A stretch of 64,000 bases of DNA from Dichetophora obliterata (Eukaryota > Arthropoda > Insecta > Diptera > Sciomyzidae). The DNA lies in NCBI GenBank assembly GCA_963920525.1, contig OY986438.1, positions 122,426,920-122,490,919 of the forward strand, read 5' to 3'. The first letter of the stretch is position 1. Every line of letters begins with the position of its first letter. Below the pieces are notes generated by a model that searched no databases, was not told where the DNA came from, and saw nothing but the letters and a program-made list of their open reading frames with translations. The position numbers and the translations under genes were made by a program. This document shows, piece by piece, positions 37,551 through 48,887 of the stretch.

Positions 37551-39584
37551 GACTTAAACGACGTCTTAATAGTAGTTTTATCATGCTATTTGCAACAAAC
37601 AGTCTTTCGCGATTAAGGCAGTTGTAAAAAAGTTATATTAGAAATTAATACTAATTTAAAGCATTTTTCCTAGATAATACTTTATAATGCTTGATTTCAG
37701 TAAATTTATTTAGATTAATTTCACGAATCAAGTAAAAATGTTTCTCAAAACAAGAAAATTGTTTCTCTCCGTGCAACATTCTTAACGAAAAGTATTTTTA
37801 AGCAAATTGTCAATTTTAAAAATTGTGTTTTTTTCAGTGTGCTATTAATTTTCTTAAAAGTTATTTCAGGATATATTATTTTATTGGATCATTTTACGGT
37901 TTTTTATATATATTTTTCTTGGTTTGGTAGCACAGTAGTCGTTATTTTTTTTCTAAATCTTTTTCGTGATAAGTAATTTTATTGCACGTTGAACCCTTCC
38001 AAATCATGTATATTTGCTTGTTTGCAAGAAAGTGCACTTTACCATAAAACGAAGAAAAACTCACCTAATCTAAGTTAATATGTATTGAATTTATATCCAT
38101 TTATCCAAAACATAGAATTGCGAATATATATCCACAAGTAATCCACATGATTGTTTGGCTGCCTTAAAAAATTCTTAGGATTTGGTGGTAATAATTTTTT
38201 ATTCATAAATATTTTTATTTCGGAATTCAATTCAATTTATAAGTAAATTTTTTCTTTAAATCAAAAAAACACTTATCAAATTTATCTTCATTTTTATGTA
38301 AATAGAACACTTTATTGAAACGTAGAAACGAAGGACGAAACGCTACTATTGATTATTGTGAATTTATGCAATGCGTTCTTTTTTCCTTTCACATAAAATG
38401 AGCACAAGACACTGAAAAAAACACACAACGTAAAAACGAACGTTGAATTTAACGTAAACGTAATGTAGGATTGCGTGACTCGCGTAAAGGCCAAGTATCT
38501 GCGATTTTTTTTTTATTTCATTTGAAATATGTTTTGTGTTTTGCTTGCTTTTTATTGGTTTTTCAAGGACGAAAAGTTGGTTGGGCACGTAAGTGTGTGC
38601 GTGCAGTTGAAATGGCAGGACACGTTAGGATATTTCGCTTGTTGTTACTGCGGTTGTTGGCGGCTGAGTGCTTATTCACCCATTCAACTACTGACGCGAA
38701 AGACTTTAGCAAATAAATTTTATTAAAATATGTATTTGTTTTCAAGTGCGAATGCTTTTTCTAAATTCTTTCTATCCAGGATTTGAGTGTGTATAGTAAT
38801 TTGCAATATTCTAAAGCTTTTGCGTTACCGAGTGGAAATTTCACAATATTTGTTTTTTTTTTTACTTCTGTATTTATATGCATGAATATCCTTTGTACAT
38901 TTTTGCTGGAACTCTATACTTTCCGCAACCTTTTCTTCTATTTTTTAAACCGAACTGTTGCTGTATAATTTTAAACCGTACCGTATGACCTCTGACGCCG
39001 AACTAAGCAACTAAATCGTCGTCTAAATTGCCTCGACTAAGTCGCTGTGAATTAAGGTTAGTTAATATCGTTTTGTGTGCTTTTTGTGTCCGTCTGTGTT
39101 GGTGGATGTGTAAGTGTGTGTATGCGCGAATTGCTTGACAGCGGCAAATTGTTGATATACATGTTATAAGTCATAAACAAAGAAGCCACATACAAACACA
39201 CCTAGTTTTACTAGAGTTCTAACGTTAATATTTATGACATATAGCTTAATGTCGTGATATTTGTTGGTCAGCACAAGAAAGTCACGTAAGTGCCAAAAGT
39301 TCAGCTTAGAAATGCAAAAATTTCGAGTTAAATATCTAGCAGATATGTCAAATGGTTCTTCAACACTAGAACAACCGACATTTAAAAAAGTTAATTCAAC
39401 CGAAACAAGTCTAAAGTACTGGTCCTAGAAGAGTTCTGTTTCATTCAAAATTAAGTGCTAACGAAAGGAATCTAAATAAAAAATTTAATCAACATTAATT
39501 AACATCGGTAAGACCCTATAAACAATAAATGGAAAGGAGACTTACCGATAAACAATAAATACTTAGCCCATTAACTTGGGTTAA
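37551..39584. other. No recognised gene
   Basis: Overlapping short frames at 38312-38745 lie on both strands and share no recognisable motif. 38560-39130 is less AT-rich and unaccompanied by repeats, so it may be unique host sequence. Confidence 0.5.
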
Positions 39585-40096
39585 CCCATTAACCGCGGTT
39601 GGGTACTTTTTACCCATGAAAATGCTTCTGCAGAATTGATCATATCTCAGGATTGGTAAAAGCGTGTGTTTATTTTTTGTTTGTTGCTTTAAGAAAACAT
39701 AGATCTATAAATTGTTTTTGCAGCATTTCAAGAAATTTTTACGTTAACTACTTCATTTTCAAAGTCAAAAGTAATTAACATTAAAAATGAGAAAAATTTG
39801 TGCTATTATCATTTGTAAAAAATTTTATATATTAAAAAAATGTAAAAGCTCTTTTAGCCAATTTACCAACTATACCTGTTATTGACAGAAAATTCCTGAT
39901 AAAAAACTGTGCTATCGTTGCAGAAGGAATTTGTGCCCATTTAGAACACATTAATGATGATTGGGTATTTTTATTCCCAACTTATATCTCGACTACGCTG
40001 AAAGATACAAAGATGAAATTTGATGTGGTAGTTCCTATGATCAATATAAGAAAGCACATGAGAAAAAGCAAGCGTTTGGGAGCCGCGGTTAATGGG
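39585..40096. mobile_element. TTAA-flanked MITE with CCCATTAACCGCGG ends
   Basis: TTAA (39581-39584) is followed by CCCATTAACCGCGGTT. AACCGCGGTTAATGGG-type inverse text (CCGCGGTTAATGGG) ends at 40096 and is followed by TTAA (40097-40100). The 512-base interior is AT-rich without a frame. TTAA targets and CCC ends place it with piggyBac-like elements. Confidence 0.82.
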
Positions 40097-40144
40097 TTAA
40101 GGCACTTTCAAACTTTGCACTTTCACACTTCGCACAATTTACAC

Positions 40145-40765
40145 AATTTCCTACGATAGTTCTGAAAAAATATTCAGAATAGATTAATTTTCGAAATATC
40201 AATTGAAATACAGAATAGATCAAGTTAAGTTCAGAAAGTCTATTAGAAACTCAAAATATAAGAAATTAATTGAAATTTAGAAATTCAATTTGAAATTCAG
40301 AATAGCTCAATTGAAATTCAGAAAAATTAAATTGAAATTACAAAAAAAATTTTTCACTCAGTAATTCACGAACTAAGTTCCACTAAGGAATTCCATTTCG
40401 CATACAGATAAAATCAATTGCAATTCAGAATATCTATTTTTAATCAAGAATAGTTCAATTGAAATTCAGAATCCTTTTTTTAAATTCATAACATATAACT
40501 GGAAATTCAGATAATATCAATTGATTTTCAGAAAAGATAAATAAAGATTCAGAAAAAATCAATTGAATTTTAGAATAGAACAATTGCAAATTAGAATTCT
40601 TTTTGAAATTCAGGTAAGATCAATTGAAATTCTGAAATTCAATTTGAAATTAGGAATATATCATATTCATATATCGTAATTCATATTCAGAATTACGTTT
40701 AAAATTCAGAATAAATCAATTGATATTCAAAAATTTTTTTGTAATCTAGAATATATCAATTGAAT
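40145..40765. repeat. Degenerate short repeat, motif AATTGAAATTCAGAA
   Basis: About 18 imperfect repeats of TCAATTGAAATTCAGAA, spaced 25-45 bases apart, fill this interval. The inverse motif is found at 33998-34178. The repeat could derive from one ancient array; no coding or structural role is apparent. Confidence 0.85.
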
Positions 40766-42520
40766 CATTTTCGATTTCTTTTCACATAGTCTACATATAC
40801 TTTAGTAATAAAAAAATTGTTTCACTGGTCTTCAGTGCATACGCTTTAATAGAGATCAATATTTATCAAACAACTACGAAAAAGTCGAATTTTTACGATA
40901 TGCAGACATTCTAGGGGTTAGGCGCCAACTGAAAAAAAATCAATTGTGGACCTTCTCCTTGCACAGGTTTTTTATTTATGAACTAAAGCACCAGATAAAT
41001 GCTATTAGAAGTGAATTGAAAAAAAAGATGCACCCTAATGTATAGTGCTACTTTTGCGACTTTTCACAAAGTAGACATTTTCATTTTTTTACATTTCTTC
41101 GTACAAATCGTACGTAACGCCAGTTTGGAAATGCCCATATATAAAAAGATATTGTTTTTTCAGCGTGCAGGAACTTGGATCTGAAATTGTTAAACTAGTC
41201 ATTTTGATTATAATATAAGGCATGTAAATATTAAAATTTATCAAAAGAAAGGAATAACTTAATTTCATCCAAAAAAGTCATTTCCATTTATTTTGGTTTA
41301 GCTGAATATATATCGACATTGTAGTAATAAGCTTTAATACAAAAAACACTAATCCACTTGTTAGAGTGAATTTACGCAGTCTAGAGAGAGTTCAAACTCT
41401 AGCTAGTTACTGCACTCAGTCGTTCAAAACAAAAGCGCTTAACTGCTGTTCGACATAGTTTTTTTCATATACGAAATAATTTGTCAGACAATTGATATAA
41501 ATGATTAAATTGCACAAAACTTGCTCACAGCTATCTTCAATTGTCACATGATGATGATGATGATTATGATGATGATGGTGATGGTGAGTGTTGTTGCTGC
41601 TTATAAATGTTATAGCAAGTACTTATTTTCGTTTCTCTTTTTCTATGAGTTGACCCGCAGCTTCAATGCAGCTTGACCTTTAGCTACCGCCTTTGTATCA
41701 ATTGACTTAATTAAATATTTTTGTAGGCGCATTATTGCGAGCAAAAAAGTAAATGATACTATTATTGCACAAATAAAATTACTGTTACTTTCTGAACTTG
41801 CCAGTGAGACATACTCAGTGGCATTTCATAGGCTTTTTACCAAATTATATTTATATTTTGACTCTCTCGTTTATGTTGAGAATTTTTTGCAGTGTAGTTA
41901 TTCCAGTGACTCCCTCATTCTTGTGTTTTCATTCAATGAACTCTTAATTGGTAAATCTCTGTCTGTGTTGCTGTGTAGTATTTATTGTTTTTTTCTATTT
42001 TTACTGTGTTTATTTGCACTCTGTTATCGCACATTAGTGCTCTACCCTCTGGTTTATCTTGCATACTTATTTCAGATAATTTACAATAGTCATTATCTTA
42101 TTTATACCAATCGAAAAATATGAGTTTCTAGTATTTTGCTGCAACACTCGATACTGTTTTAAAGAAGAAATTCCGAACTTAAAACAAAATTACCTCTATT
42201 TATTTGGATAGCGGTAAATGGTATAATTAAATAGCTTTAATATATTCAGCGAGTGTATTTTGATATTTGAACAATTTGTTACATAGAGTATTTAGGCAGC
42301 AAAGAATTAAATACTGTTTTCAGTTGGTTAAAAAAGACGGAATTCAAAATAGAACAGTTTAATATATATGGAATAAAATATAGTATTACTATATATAATA
42401 ATATAATAAAGCTAAAATAATTTAACGATAGGTAGCTAAAATGCTTAGTTCTCAATATTGGCATTGACAATACACTAAAAAAAACCCCTGTTATGCTAGA
42501 AAATTTTTACTTAACTCTTA
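40766..42520. other. No gene; (TGA)n microsatellite at 41550-41586
   Basis: TGATGATGATGATGATTATG and variants form a short trinucleotide repeat. The 101-codon frame at 41818-42123 is rich in Leu, Phe and Tyr and matches nothing I know; AT-rich DNA produces such hydrophobic frames readily. Confidence 0.55.
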
Positions 42521-43009
42521 GGCCTTTTCCACACTTGGTCAACGCAACTCCAACTCAATTTGCTAGCCTGTGTATTTATACCGGAACCTTCAGATTAAGC
42601 AACTTGCACACAACAAGTTCTCGACACGTTCTCAACCTGTTCAACGCAACGCGGCTTTCCGCAATTTTCATCGCCGACTTGTTGCATCAGTTTGTTTCTT
42701 TTGTGAATTCAAGTATTTGTAGTGCAGTAGGCTATATATTAATCAAGGTGAATAAGCTCATTAATTAGTTCCTAATAGAATCTTAAAGAAGAAGAAATAG
42801 TTTGCAGGATGAATGAGCAAGTGTTAAATATTAAATTAGTGCAAGAAATCGAAAAACATCAGTTATTATATAATAATAATTATTATATGTTGCATGACTT
42901 TTGAAGCAAGTCTGAAAGCATTCGGCTTACAGTTGCATTGCTTTTCAACTTTTTCGCTGTTGCGTTGAAGTTGTGTTGGAATTGCGTTGACCAAGTGTGG
43001 AAAAGGCCT
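42521..43009. mobile_element. PIF/Harbinger-like MITE, perfect TTA duplication
   Basis: GGCCTTTTCCACACTTGGTC at 42521 is matched perfectly by the inverse end at 43009; the arms continue AACGCAA and AACTCCAACTCAA with few differences. TTA flanks both sides (42518-42520, 43010-43012). The element is 489 bases and non-coding; the 91-codon frame inside is repeat-borne. Confidence 0.9.
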
Positions 43010-43584
43010 TAGAAGTACCATGGGACAAAATTTGAACCACTGAAAAAACCTTTGAGGTATATTGGGACAAAATAAACCATATTATTTTTTTAAAAAGAAT
43101 AAGTTATATTATAAATTTTGTTAATAATTATAACAATAAATATAATAAAAATAAATAATAATAAAAATAAATAATAATAAAAAAAAAGAAAAATATTTTT
43201 GACTTGCACCTCAAGGGTATTTATTAAATTGAAATTTTCGTACCTCAAAGAGTTAATGTCAATAATGGGACTTACTTGCGAAAACTTGTAGCTTCTAGAA
43301 CTTGTAGATTCAGCATATAAGTTAGTGTGTCAACAGTGATAAAAAATGTCATCGCAGAGATAAAAGTTGTTGGCGAAAGTAGTAAGTCTCTTAAGAGTCA
43401 CATATTTTAATTTTTATCTAAAATCTATGTTTTTAATACCACTGAAGAGCTCCCTCTTTTTAAAAAATCTCATCGATATAGTGGATCATTGGTCCAGCAT
43501 TTCGGTTTATCTCATGCAGCAGTCCGACAAGATAATTAAGGCCTCGGTAGATAAGCGCAATTCTAAGTACAGATTTAGGGGTTC
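43010..43584. other. No gene seen
   Basis: AT-rich spacer with an AATAATAAAAATAA run at 43138-43185. A frame at 43367 runs into the hairpin that follows and is not recognised. Confidence 0.5.
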
Positions 43585-43630
43585 CTCGTCCAGTTTTACG
43601 AAGTAAACGACCTTCGTAAAACTGGACGAG
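43585..43630. repeat. Perfect 19-base inverted repeat (hairpin)
   Basis: CTCGTCCAGTTTTACGAAG and its exact inverse are separated by 8 bases. The arms show no mismatch, unlike the decayed DNA around them. It may be a recent local inversion duplication or a hairpin-forming site. Confidence 0.95.
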
Positions 43631-43884
43631 AAGTCAGTGACGTTTTGGATTTTCCGTGTAGTAACTTTTAATGCAACACTGGTCCTGTCAAATTTATAGA
43701 CTACTGTCAAGTTTTGAGCAAGCTGCATCATTAACTTAGATGACCTCGTGAATTCTACGAAAATGGAAAAAAAAGTTAATTTTTTGTACATATCAAGGAT
43801 TATTTTTTGCGTTAAAAAATCATCAGCGAAACCAAAGAAAGGTTTGATAAATATTATGGACACTCGCTGCACCATAAATTTCAA

Positions 43885-44223
43885 TGGTTAAGAAGTGGTC
43901 GTACCAGCACAAGTAATGCTATTGGACGATCGGAGAATGAAAGTTTGTGAGGTGACTGAGGCTGTAGGCATCTGAACTAAGTTTGTATACCACATTTTAA
44001 ATGAATATTTGGACATAAAAAAAGATTTATGCACAATCGCTCACACTCGACCATAACCGCAGTATTTGGCGGTGTTCAACCGCATCCGAAAGAGTTTTTG
44101 CGCCGTTTCGTAAGCGTATATGAATTGTTGGACTGATCTGACATTGATTTGAAACAAGAACGACCACATTCGGCGCAGAAAAAGTGCTCTTTCAACAAGA
44201 CAGCTCCACCGATGCACAGTGGG
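43885..44223 (+). pseudogene. Mariner transposase fragment
   Basis: A broken reading goes from WLRSGRTSTSNAIGRSE through MKVCEVTEAVGI and FVYHILNEYLDIKK to, in another frame, FNRIRKEFLRRFVSVYE. This is the linker and start of the catalytic core of a mauritiana/cecropia-type mariner, where FLRRFVTVDE is usual. Here the Asp position before Glu reads Tyr, and several stops and shifts follow. The N-terminal helix-turn-helix and the C-terminal core are missing. Confidence 0.75.
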
Positions 44224-44394
44224 GCCAAGGATATGAAAACAGTTCGGAAATTATTTTAAATGAAAATATTTACATACAAATACATTCATAGAAACATAAT
44301 GATTTTTTGTTGTTTATTATACATATTACAACAAAAAATATCGTACATTTAGCTTTCTGATTCACTCTCAGGCGATGATGAACGTGATAGAAAA

Positions 44395-44640
44395 TGCCAT
44401 CTTTACTAAGCGATTCTAATAAGCTTGAAGCGTCTTCTGTAAGTGATTAAAGTTTGCTTATTGTCGGTTTCTGCAAACTAGCTATACCGGGATCTAATAC
44501 TATTAGCAACACATTTAAGATATCCGTGTTTGTGTTTATTCTAGAAAAGCTTCCTGAGCTTCTTCACTTAACTGTCCAGTTAGAAGTAGCATGTTCTAAA
44601 TTACTTGATGACTATGTATTAATATTTTGTGGACTGTAGG
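44395..44640 (-). pseudogene. Small remnant of an uncharacterised transposon-type gene
   Basis: In one minus-strand frame TGQLSEEAQEAFL appears near 44545-44583. In a neighbouring frame NTDILNVLLIVLDPGIASLQ follows. A G-Q-L-S-E-E-A-Q-E-A motif followed by an L-x-x-SDP segment occurs in repeat-type proteins of insects. I recognise the motif but cannot assign the superfamily. It is far too short and shifted to be functional. Confidence 0.4.
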
Positions 44641-44968
44641 GTATGCATAGGATACCAATTGTATTTTTGTACAAATATCTGAGCAGTTTCTAAAGCGAAA
44701 ACTCTGTACTTATCAATATTTATTTTGAAAGCACTAACTTATGCTTGCAGAATTTCTTGCAAATTTTTTGAACATATTTTCTCATTTCGTTAATTCGATT
44801 GTCTAATTCTCCATGACCAATATTTCTTATTATCTCAAAGCTTGTTTAGGCAAGAAAATGTAAGATGAGTAGTAGGGCGTAACGATAGAAACCGATTCAG
44901 TTTGATTAGCAATAAAAACTTGCAAATGGTCGAAAAAAAAATTTTGGATATAATTTTTTTTTTTTTAA

Positions 44969-45900
44969 CCCATACCGGCCCGGCGTTTTAACCTTTTTCA
45001 AACGCAAAAAGTCGATTTTTTACAGTTTTTGCGACGTAGCATCCGTGCTATTGAAGTGACGTTATTACAATATAATAAAAAAGTTTAGATATTTTAAATA
45101 CAAACATTTTGGTATACTGCTTAACTATCTGAGACACTTGGTTCCCGAGATATATATTTTTTAAGGAAAAATCGGAGGGTTATCAAAATTCCTATTTTTT
45201 TTACTTTTTGATTTTTAATAGAAAAACTATTCAAGATACGATATAAAAATGTTCTATATTTATTTTTACCAACGCATTGCGCTTCTTTTGGTGTTAAATA
45301 CTTCATTCTTTGACTTTCTTTTAACCCATACCGACCCACCTCGTTGACCTTTTTTAATAAAAAAAAATCAATTTTTATATATTTGCGGCTTAGCGTCCAT
45401 ACTATTGAAGTGATGTAATTACATTTTGATAAAAAAGTTTAGATAAATTTAATTCAAATATTTTGGTATACTGTTTAACTATCTAAGGCATCTGGTTCCA
45501 GAGATATATATTTTTATTGGAAAAATCGAGGGTTAACAAAATTCATATTGTTTCAAGATACGATATAAAATTGTTCTTCACTAAGCTTTGGCAACTTTAA
45601 GTCTCAAACATTTAACTCTTGGACTTTCTCTTAACCCATACCGGCCCACATCTTTGACCAATTTAAAAACAAACAAATTTTTTATGCTAGAAATCTATCT
45701 TAGACATCTGGTTCTTAAGATATATGTTTATATTAATAGAGACGTCGGAGAGTTATCAAAAACCTATTTTTTACTTTTTGTTTTTTAATAAAAAAAACTT
45801 TTTAAGATACGATGGAAACGTTTTGCACCAATTTTCATAAATGCTGTACGCATCTTTTAGTTTCAAACACTTAACTTTTATACTTTCTCTTAAACCATAT
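44969..45900 (+). repeat. Left terminal tandem units (three, plus a partial fourth)
   Basis: CCCATACC with preceding TTAA begins units at 44969, 45325 and 45635, and a degenerate TTAAACCATA at about 45890. The unit lengths are 356, 310 and about 256 bases, decreasing inward. Shared blocks include TTTGGTATACTG, AACTATCT, ATATATATTTTT, CAAGATACGATATAAAA and a closing GACTTTCT before the next TTAA. Inner units are shortened by deletions. Confidence 0.92.
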
Positions 45901-46174
45901 CATTGTTACTGAACTGATAGAATTTAAATTACTGCAAAGCCTACTAAGGCGAATAAGCTTAATTTTTTTAAAAACTTTTGAATTTTTTTAGTTTGAATCC
46001 GGGTTGCTGCGTTTAGCTGAACGTTGTTTTTTGGTTTTCGCGTTTTTGGGCAAGCTTTCAAATTGATTCGTTTTCCTGTCGGTGTTTCACGCGTTTCAAG
46101 GCTTTGTTGTGGCAGAACCGCCCAGTTTCTAGTGGTTTTATCTTAAGAGTGAAAGTGAAATAAAAAAAAGTGAA

Positions 46175-48007
46175 ATGCTACGTCGAAAGGTAGCAATAAT
46201 AAACCGCAATCCTCGCGAGCTTCCGGCAATAAGTTTACCGACAGGTGAAGATGTAATTTTAGCGCTTCAATATGCGAAACAACATTTAAACTTGGATTGG
46301 AAAGAAGCCGAAAAAAGTGTTGCGTTAGAAATTATTAAATTATGGAACAAAGCATCTATTCCAACAAATACTTCGCAAAGAGTTCTTGCAAAAGTAAAAG
46401 CTCTGAACCAAGCATTTTTAAAATTGTTGAAAACGAATAAAGTGCAGATGAAAGGTCAAAAATATATCCAAAGATGTTCAGTATTCCGCGTAAGTTGTTT
46501 TATCTCTGTGAAATTTTGCTTCACAGTGAATGTATCTTTTATTTGTTAATTATTTTGCAGTCCGACGCATTGCAACTCTTTGACATTTGTAGTTGTAAAT
46601 GCATGGTTCTCAAGAAGTGTGTTTGCAAAAGAAATGATAAAGTTGAACTAATAGAACACGCATTTCTCATCGACCAGCGTACTGAACGAAGAATGGTGAT
46701 CGATTCAGTCATTCATTGACAAAAATGTTGACTTGTCATCAATTAAAGCAATTGGTTGCAATGGCACAAATGTCAATGTTGGAAGAGAGCATGGTGTTAT
46801 TCGCTTGTTTGAACTAACAATGGGCTCACCTGTACAATGGTTTGTGTGCTTACTGCACGCAAACGAATTGCCATTGCGTGTGCTGGTGAAAACTTATATC
46901 GGGGCAACGCAAGACCCAAACAACTTCACTGGTCCCATTGGCGGAAAATTGAAAAATTGTACGGAGATGGTTATTGTAGATTTCGAAAAAATATCTTTCG
47001 ACGAAGACTTGATAGATTTTAACACGGCTTTGCTGAATAAAGATTGTAAATATCTTATAGATATTTGTAGAATCATTTCTTCAGGAGTTGTGCCAGAAAA
47101 CTTCGAGCATCGTGCGCCAGGTAAAATATAAAACTAAATGATACTTCCTTGGATAGATTTTAATACCATATATATTATTCCAGGAAAGATGTCGCATTCA
47201 CGCTGGACAACGACAGCAAACTGCATCTGCCGGGTGTATATCGCAAGCGCAAAGCCTTCAGCTGCCCTGAAAATATTAGTTACTTATATTTTAAAAGTCT
47301 ACGCTCCGATAAGTATAGCAATCAAGCGTCACCCAGCTTGCGTAAGTGGTGCACTACATATCCACAAGGTCATCAATTTGTCCCGGTTTCTTGTATCCCT
47401 TGTGCCAGCGGTAACAATGTGTGCATTTAACAAATGCATTCAACGTAACGGCTATTTCGCGCATCCAGAAAACATTCTTTTGGCGATGTGTAACGACGTT
47501 AGAGAACCGATTCGTTCGTTGGCATATCAACGAATTTTAGATGCGCGCAATGCGTTATCCGAAGCTACAGTTCCCGTCGTCCGTGAGTTCAAGGTTCCAA
47601 TGCTGAACTATTCATGCACAGACTACGTTGACATGATCCGCTGGCAAAAAGTTTCGCCCGACCAGCAAACACCTCCAATTTTACGCGATCTTTCCATTAC
47701 GAAAGATAATATCGTGCGACTGGCTAAATATAAGATCACAGATCCTCAGTTTGAAGGAAATACGTTAAATGCTGCAGGAGAAGAAATTAAGTTCGATATC
47801 GACCTTCAAAGCCTACCATGTCATTCGCAGGCCGTAGAAAGATGCGTCAAAACAGTGACAGAAGCCTCAAAACACGTTTCGAGCGAGCCTCAACGCGAGG
47901 GATACATTATAGCAAAACTTCGCCATCGATGCATAATGCCATCATTTAATACAAAAAAACAGTTCACTACTGACAGTAACGATGTTGCTTTTCAACCAAA
48001 AGTTTAA
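46175..48007 (+). pseudogene. Three-exon element gene, 564 residues, one frameshift
   Basis: Exon 1 (46175-46489) starts ATG after an AAGTGAA leader. Intron 1 (46490-46560, 71 bases) runs GTAAGT to TTTTGCAG. Exon 2 is 46561-47120. Intron 2 (47121-47183, 63 bases) runs GTAAAA to ATTCCAG. Exon 3 ends TAA at 48007, with AATAAA at 48019. Allowing for a 4-base duplication at about 46711-46718 (CATTCATT), all exons join into 564 residues. Visible parts are an N-terminal helical domain (about 10-105), a cysteine cluster CSCKCMVLKKCVCK (115-128), IGCNGTNVNVG (168-178), WFVCLLHANELPLR (197-210), SRWTTTANC (296-304), RNGYFAHPEN (378-387) and CHSQAVERCVKTVTEAS (503-519). I associate this set with uncharacterised multi-copy insect proteins. 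Its position between TTAA ends makes a transposase role likely but unproven. Apart from the duplication it is intact. Confidence 0.85.
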
Positions 48008-48018
48008 AATCAAAGTTC

Positions 48019-48024
48019 AATAAA
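48019..48024 (+). terminator. Polyadenylation signal of the element gene
   Basis: AATAAA lies 11 bases after the TAA stop, the expected place for the 3' end of a compact transposon mRNA. Confidence 0.6.
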
Positions 48025-48134
48025 AAACATAAAAATGACATCGCAAATGGTTTATTTTTAATATTTTTACAATTTATTTTGGTCGAGTTTAGCCTGAAAG
48101 GTAAGTATTCGATATACCAGAGCACGAAAAAAAG

Positions 48135-48883
48135 GTGGGCCGGTATGGGTTAAGAGAAAGTCAGAAAGTCTCAGATAGTTAAACAGTATATCAACATGTT
48201 TGTCTCAAATTATCTTCACTGTTCTAATACATAATAACGTCAAAATACCAAAAAATTTGATTTTTGGAGTTTACAAATTAAAAATAAAAAAGTAAAAAAA
48301 TAGGAATTTTGATAATCCTCTGGTTTTTCCTATAAAAATATATATCTCAGGAACCAGACGCCTCAGATAGTTAAACAGTATACCAAAATGTTTGTATTCA
48401 AATTATCTTAACTTTTTCATCAAAATGTAATAACATCACTTCAATAATATGGACGCAATACCGCATAAATATAAAAAAAAAAGATTTTTTGCGATTAAAA
48501 AAGGTCAAAGAGGTGGGCCGGAATGGGTTAATAAAAAGTCAAATAATTAAGTTTTTGATACCAAAAGATGCGCAATGCGTTTGTGAAGATAAATGTAGAA
48601 CGTTTTTATATCGTATCTTGAATAGTTTTTCTATTAAAAATCAAAAAGTAAAAAAAAAAGGAATTTTGATAACCCTCTGATTTTTCCTCTAAAAATATAT
48701 ATCTCGAGAACCAGATGACTCAGATAGTTAAGCGGTGTACCAAAATGTTTGTATTTAAATTATCTAAATTTTTATACCTCATTGAAATGACGTCACTTCA
48801 ATATTACGGATTCTATGCCGCAAAAACTGCAAAAAATCGACTTTTTGCGTTTAAAAAAGGTCAAAACGCCGGGCCGGTATGGG
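48135..48883 (-). repeat. Right terminal tandem units (two, plus an inner end motif)
   Basis: Read on the minus strand, CCCATACCGG starts at 48883, CCCATTCCGG at 48527 and CCCATACCGG at 48149, each preceded by TTAA. The full units are about 352 and 374 bases and match the left units in inverse. The third motif has only a short unit-like tail beyond it. Confidence 0.92.
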
Positions 48884-48887
48884 TTAA

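Larger units (their letters stand above)
44969..48883 (+). mobile_element. TTAA-flanked transposon with triplicated ends and an uncharacterised gene
   Basis: The outer ends are CCCATACCGGCCCGGCGTTT (44969) and its inverse AACGCCGGGCCGGTATGGG (ending 48883). TTAA stands immediately outside at 44965-44968 and 48884-48887. The element is 3915 bases. Each side carries repeated copies of the end in tandem, described separately, and the middle holds a three-exon gene. TTAA plus CCC ends look piggyBac-like, but the protein does not resemble a piggyBac transposase. Sola3-type elements are also said to use TTAA, so this is one alternative. The left and right arms are still alike, so it is not ancient. 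Confidence 0.88.

Noticed and set aside
41818..42123. 101-codon hydrophobic frame that could suggest a membrane protein
   Set aside because: Phe, Leu and Tyr codons are expected in T-rich DNA; no neighbouring exon or splice signal supports it.
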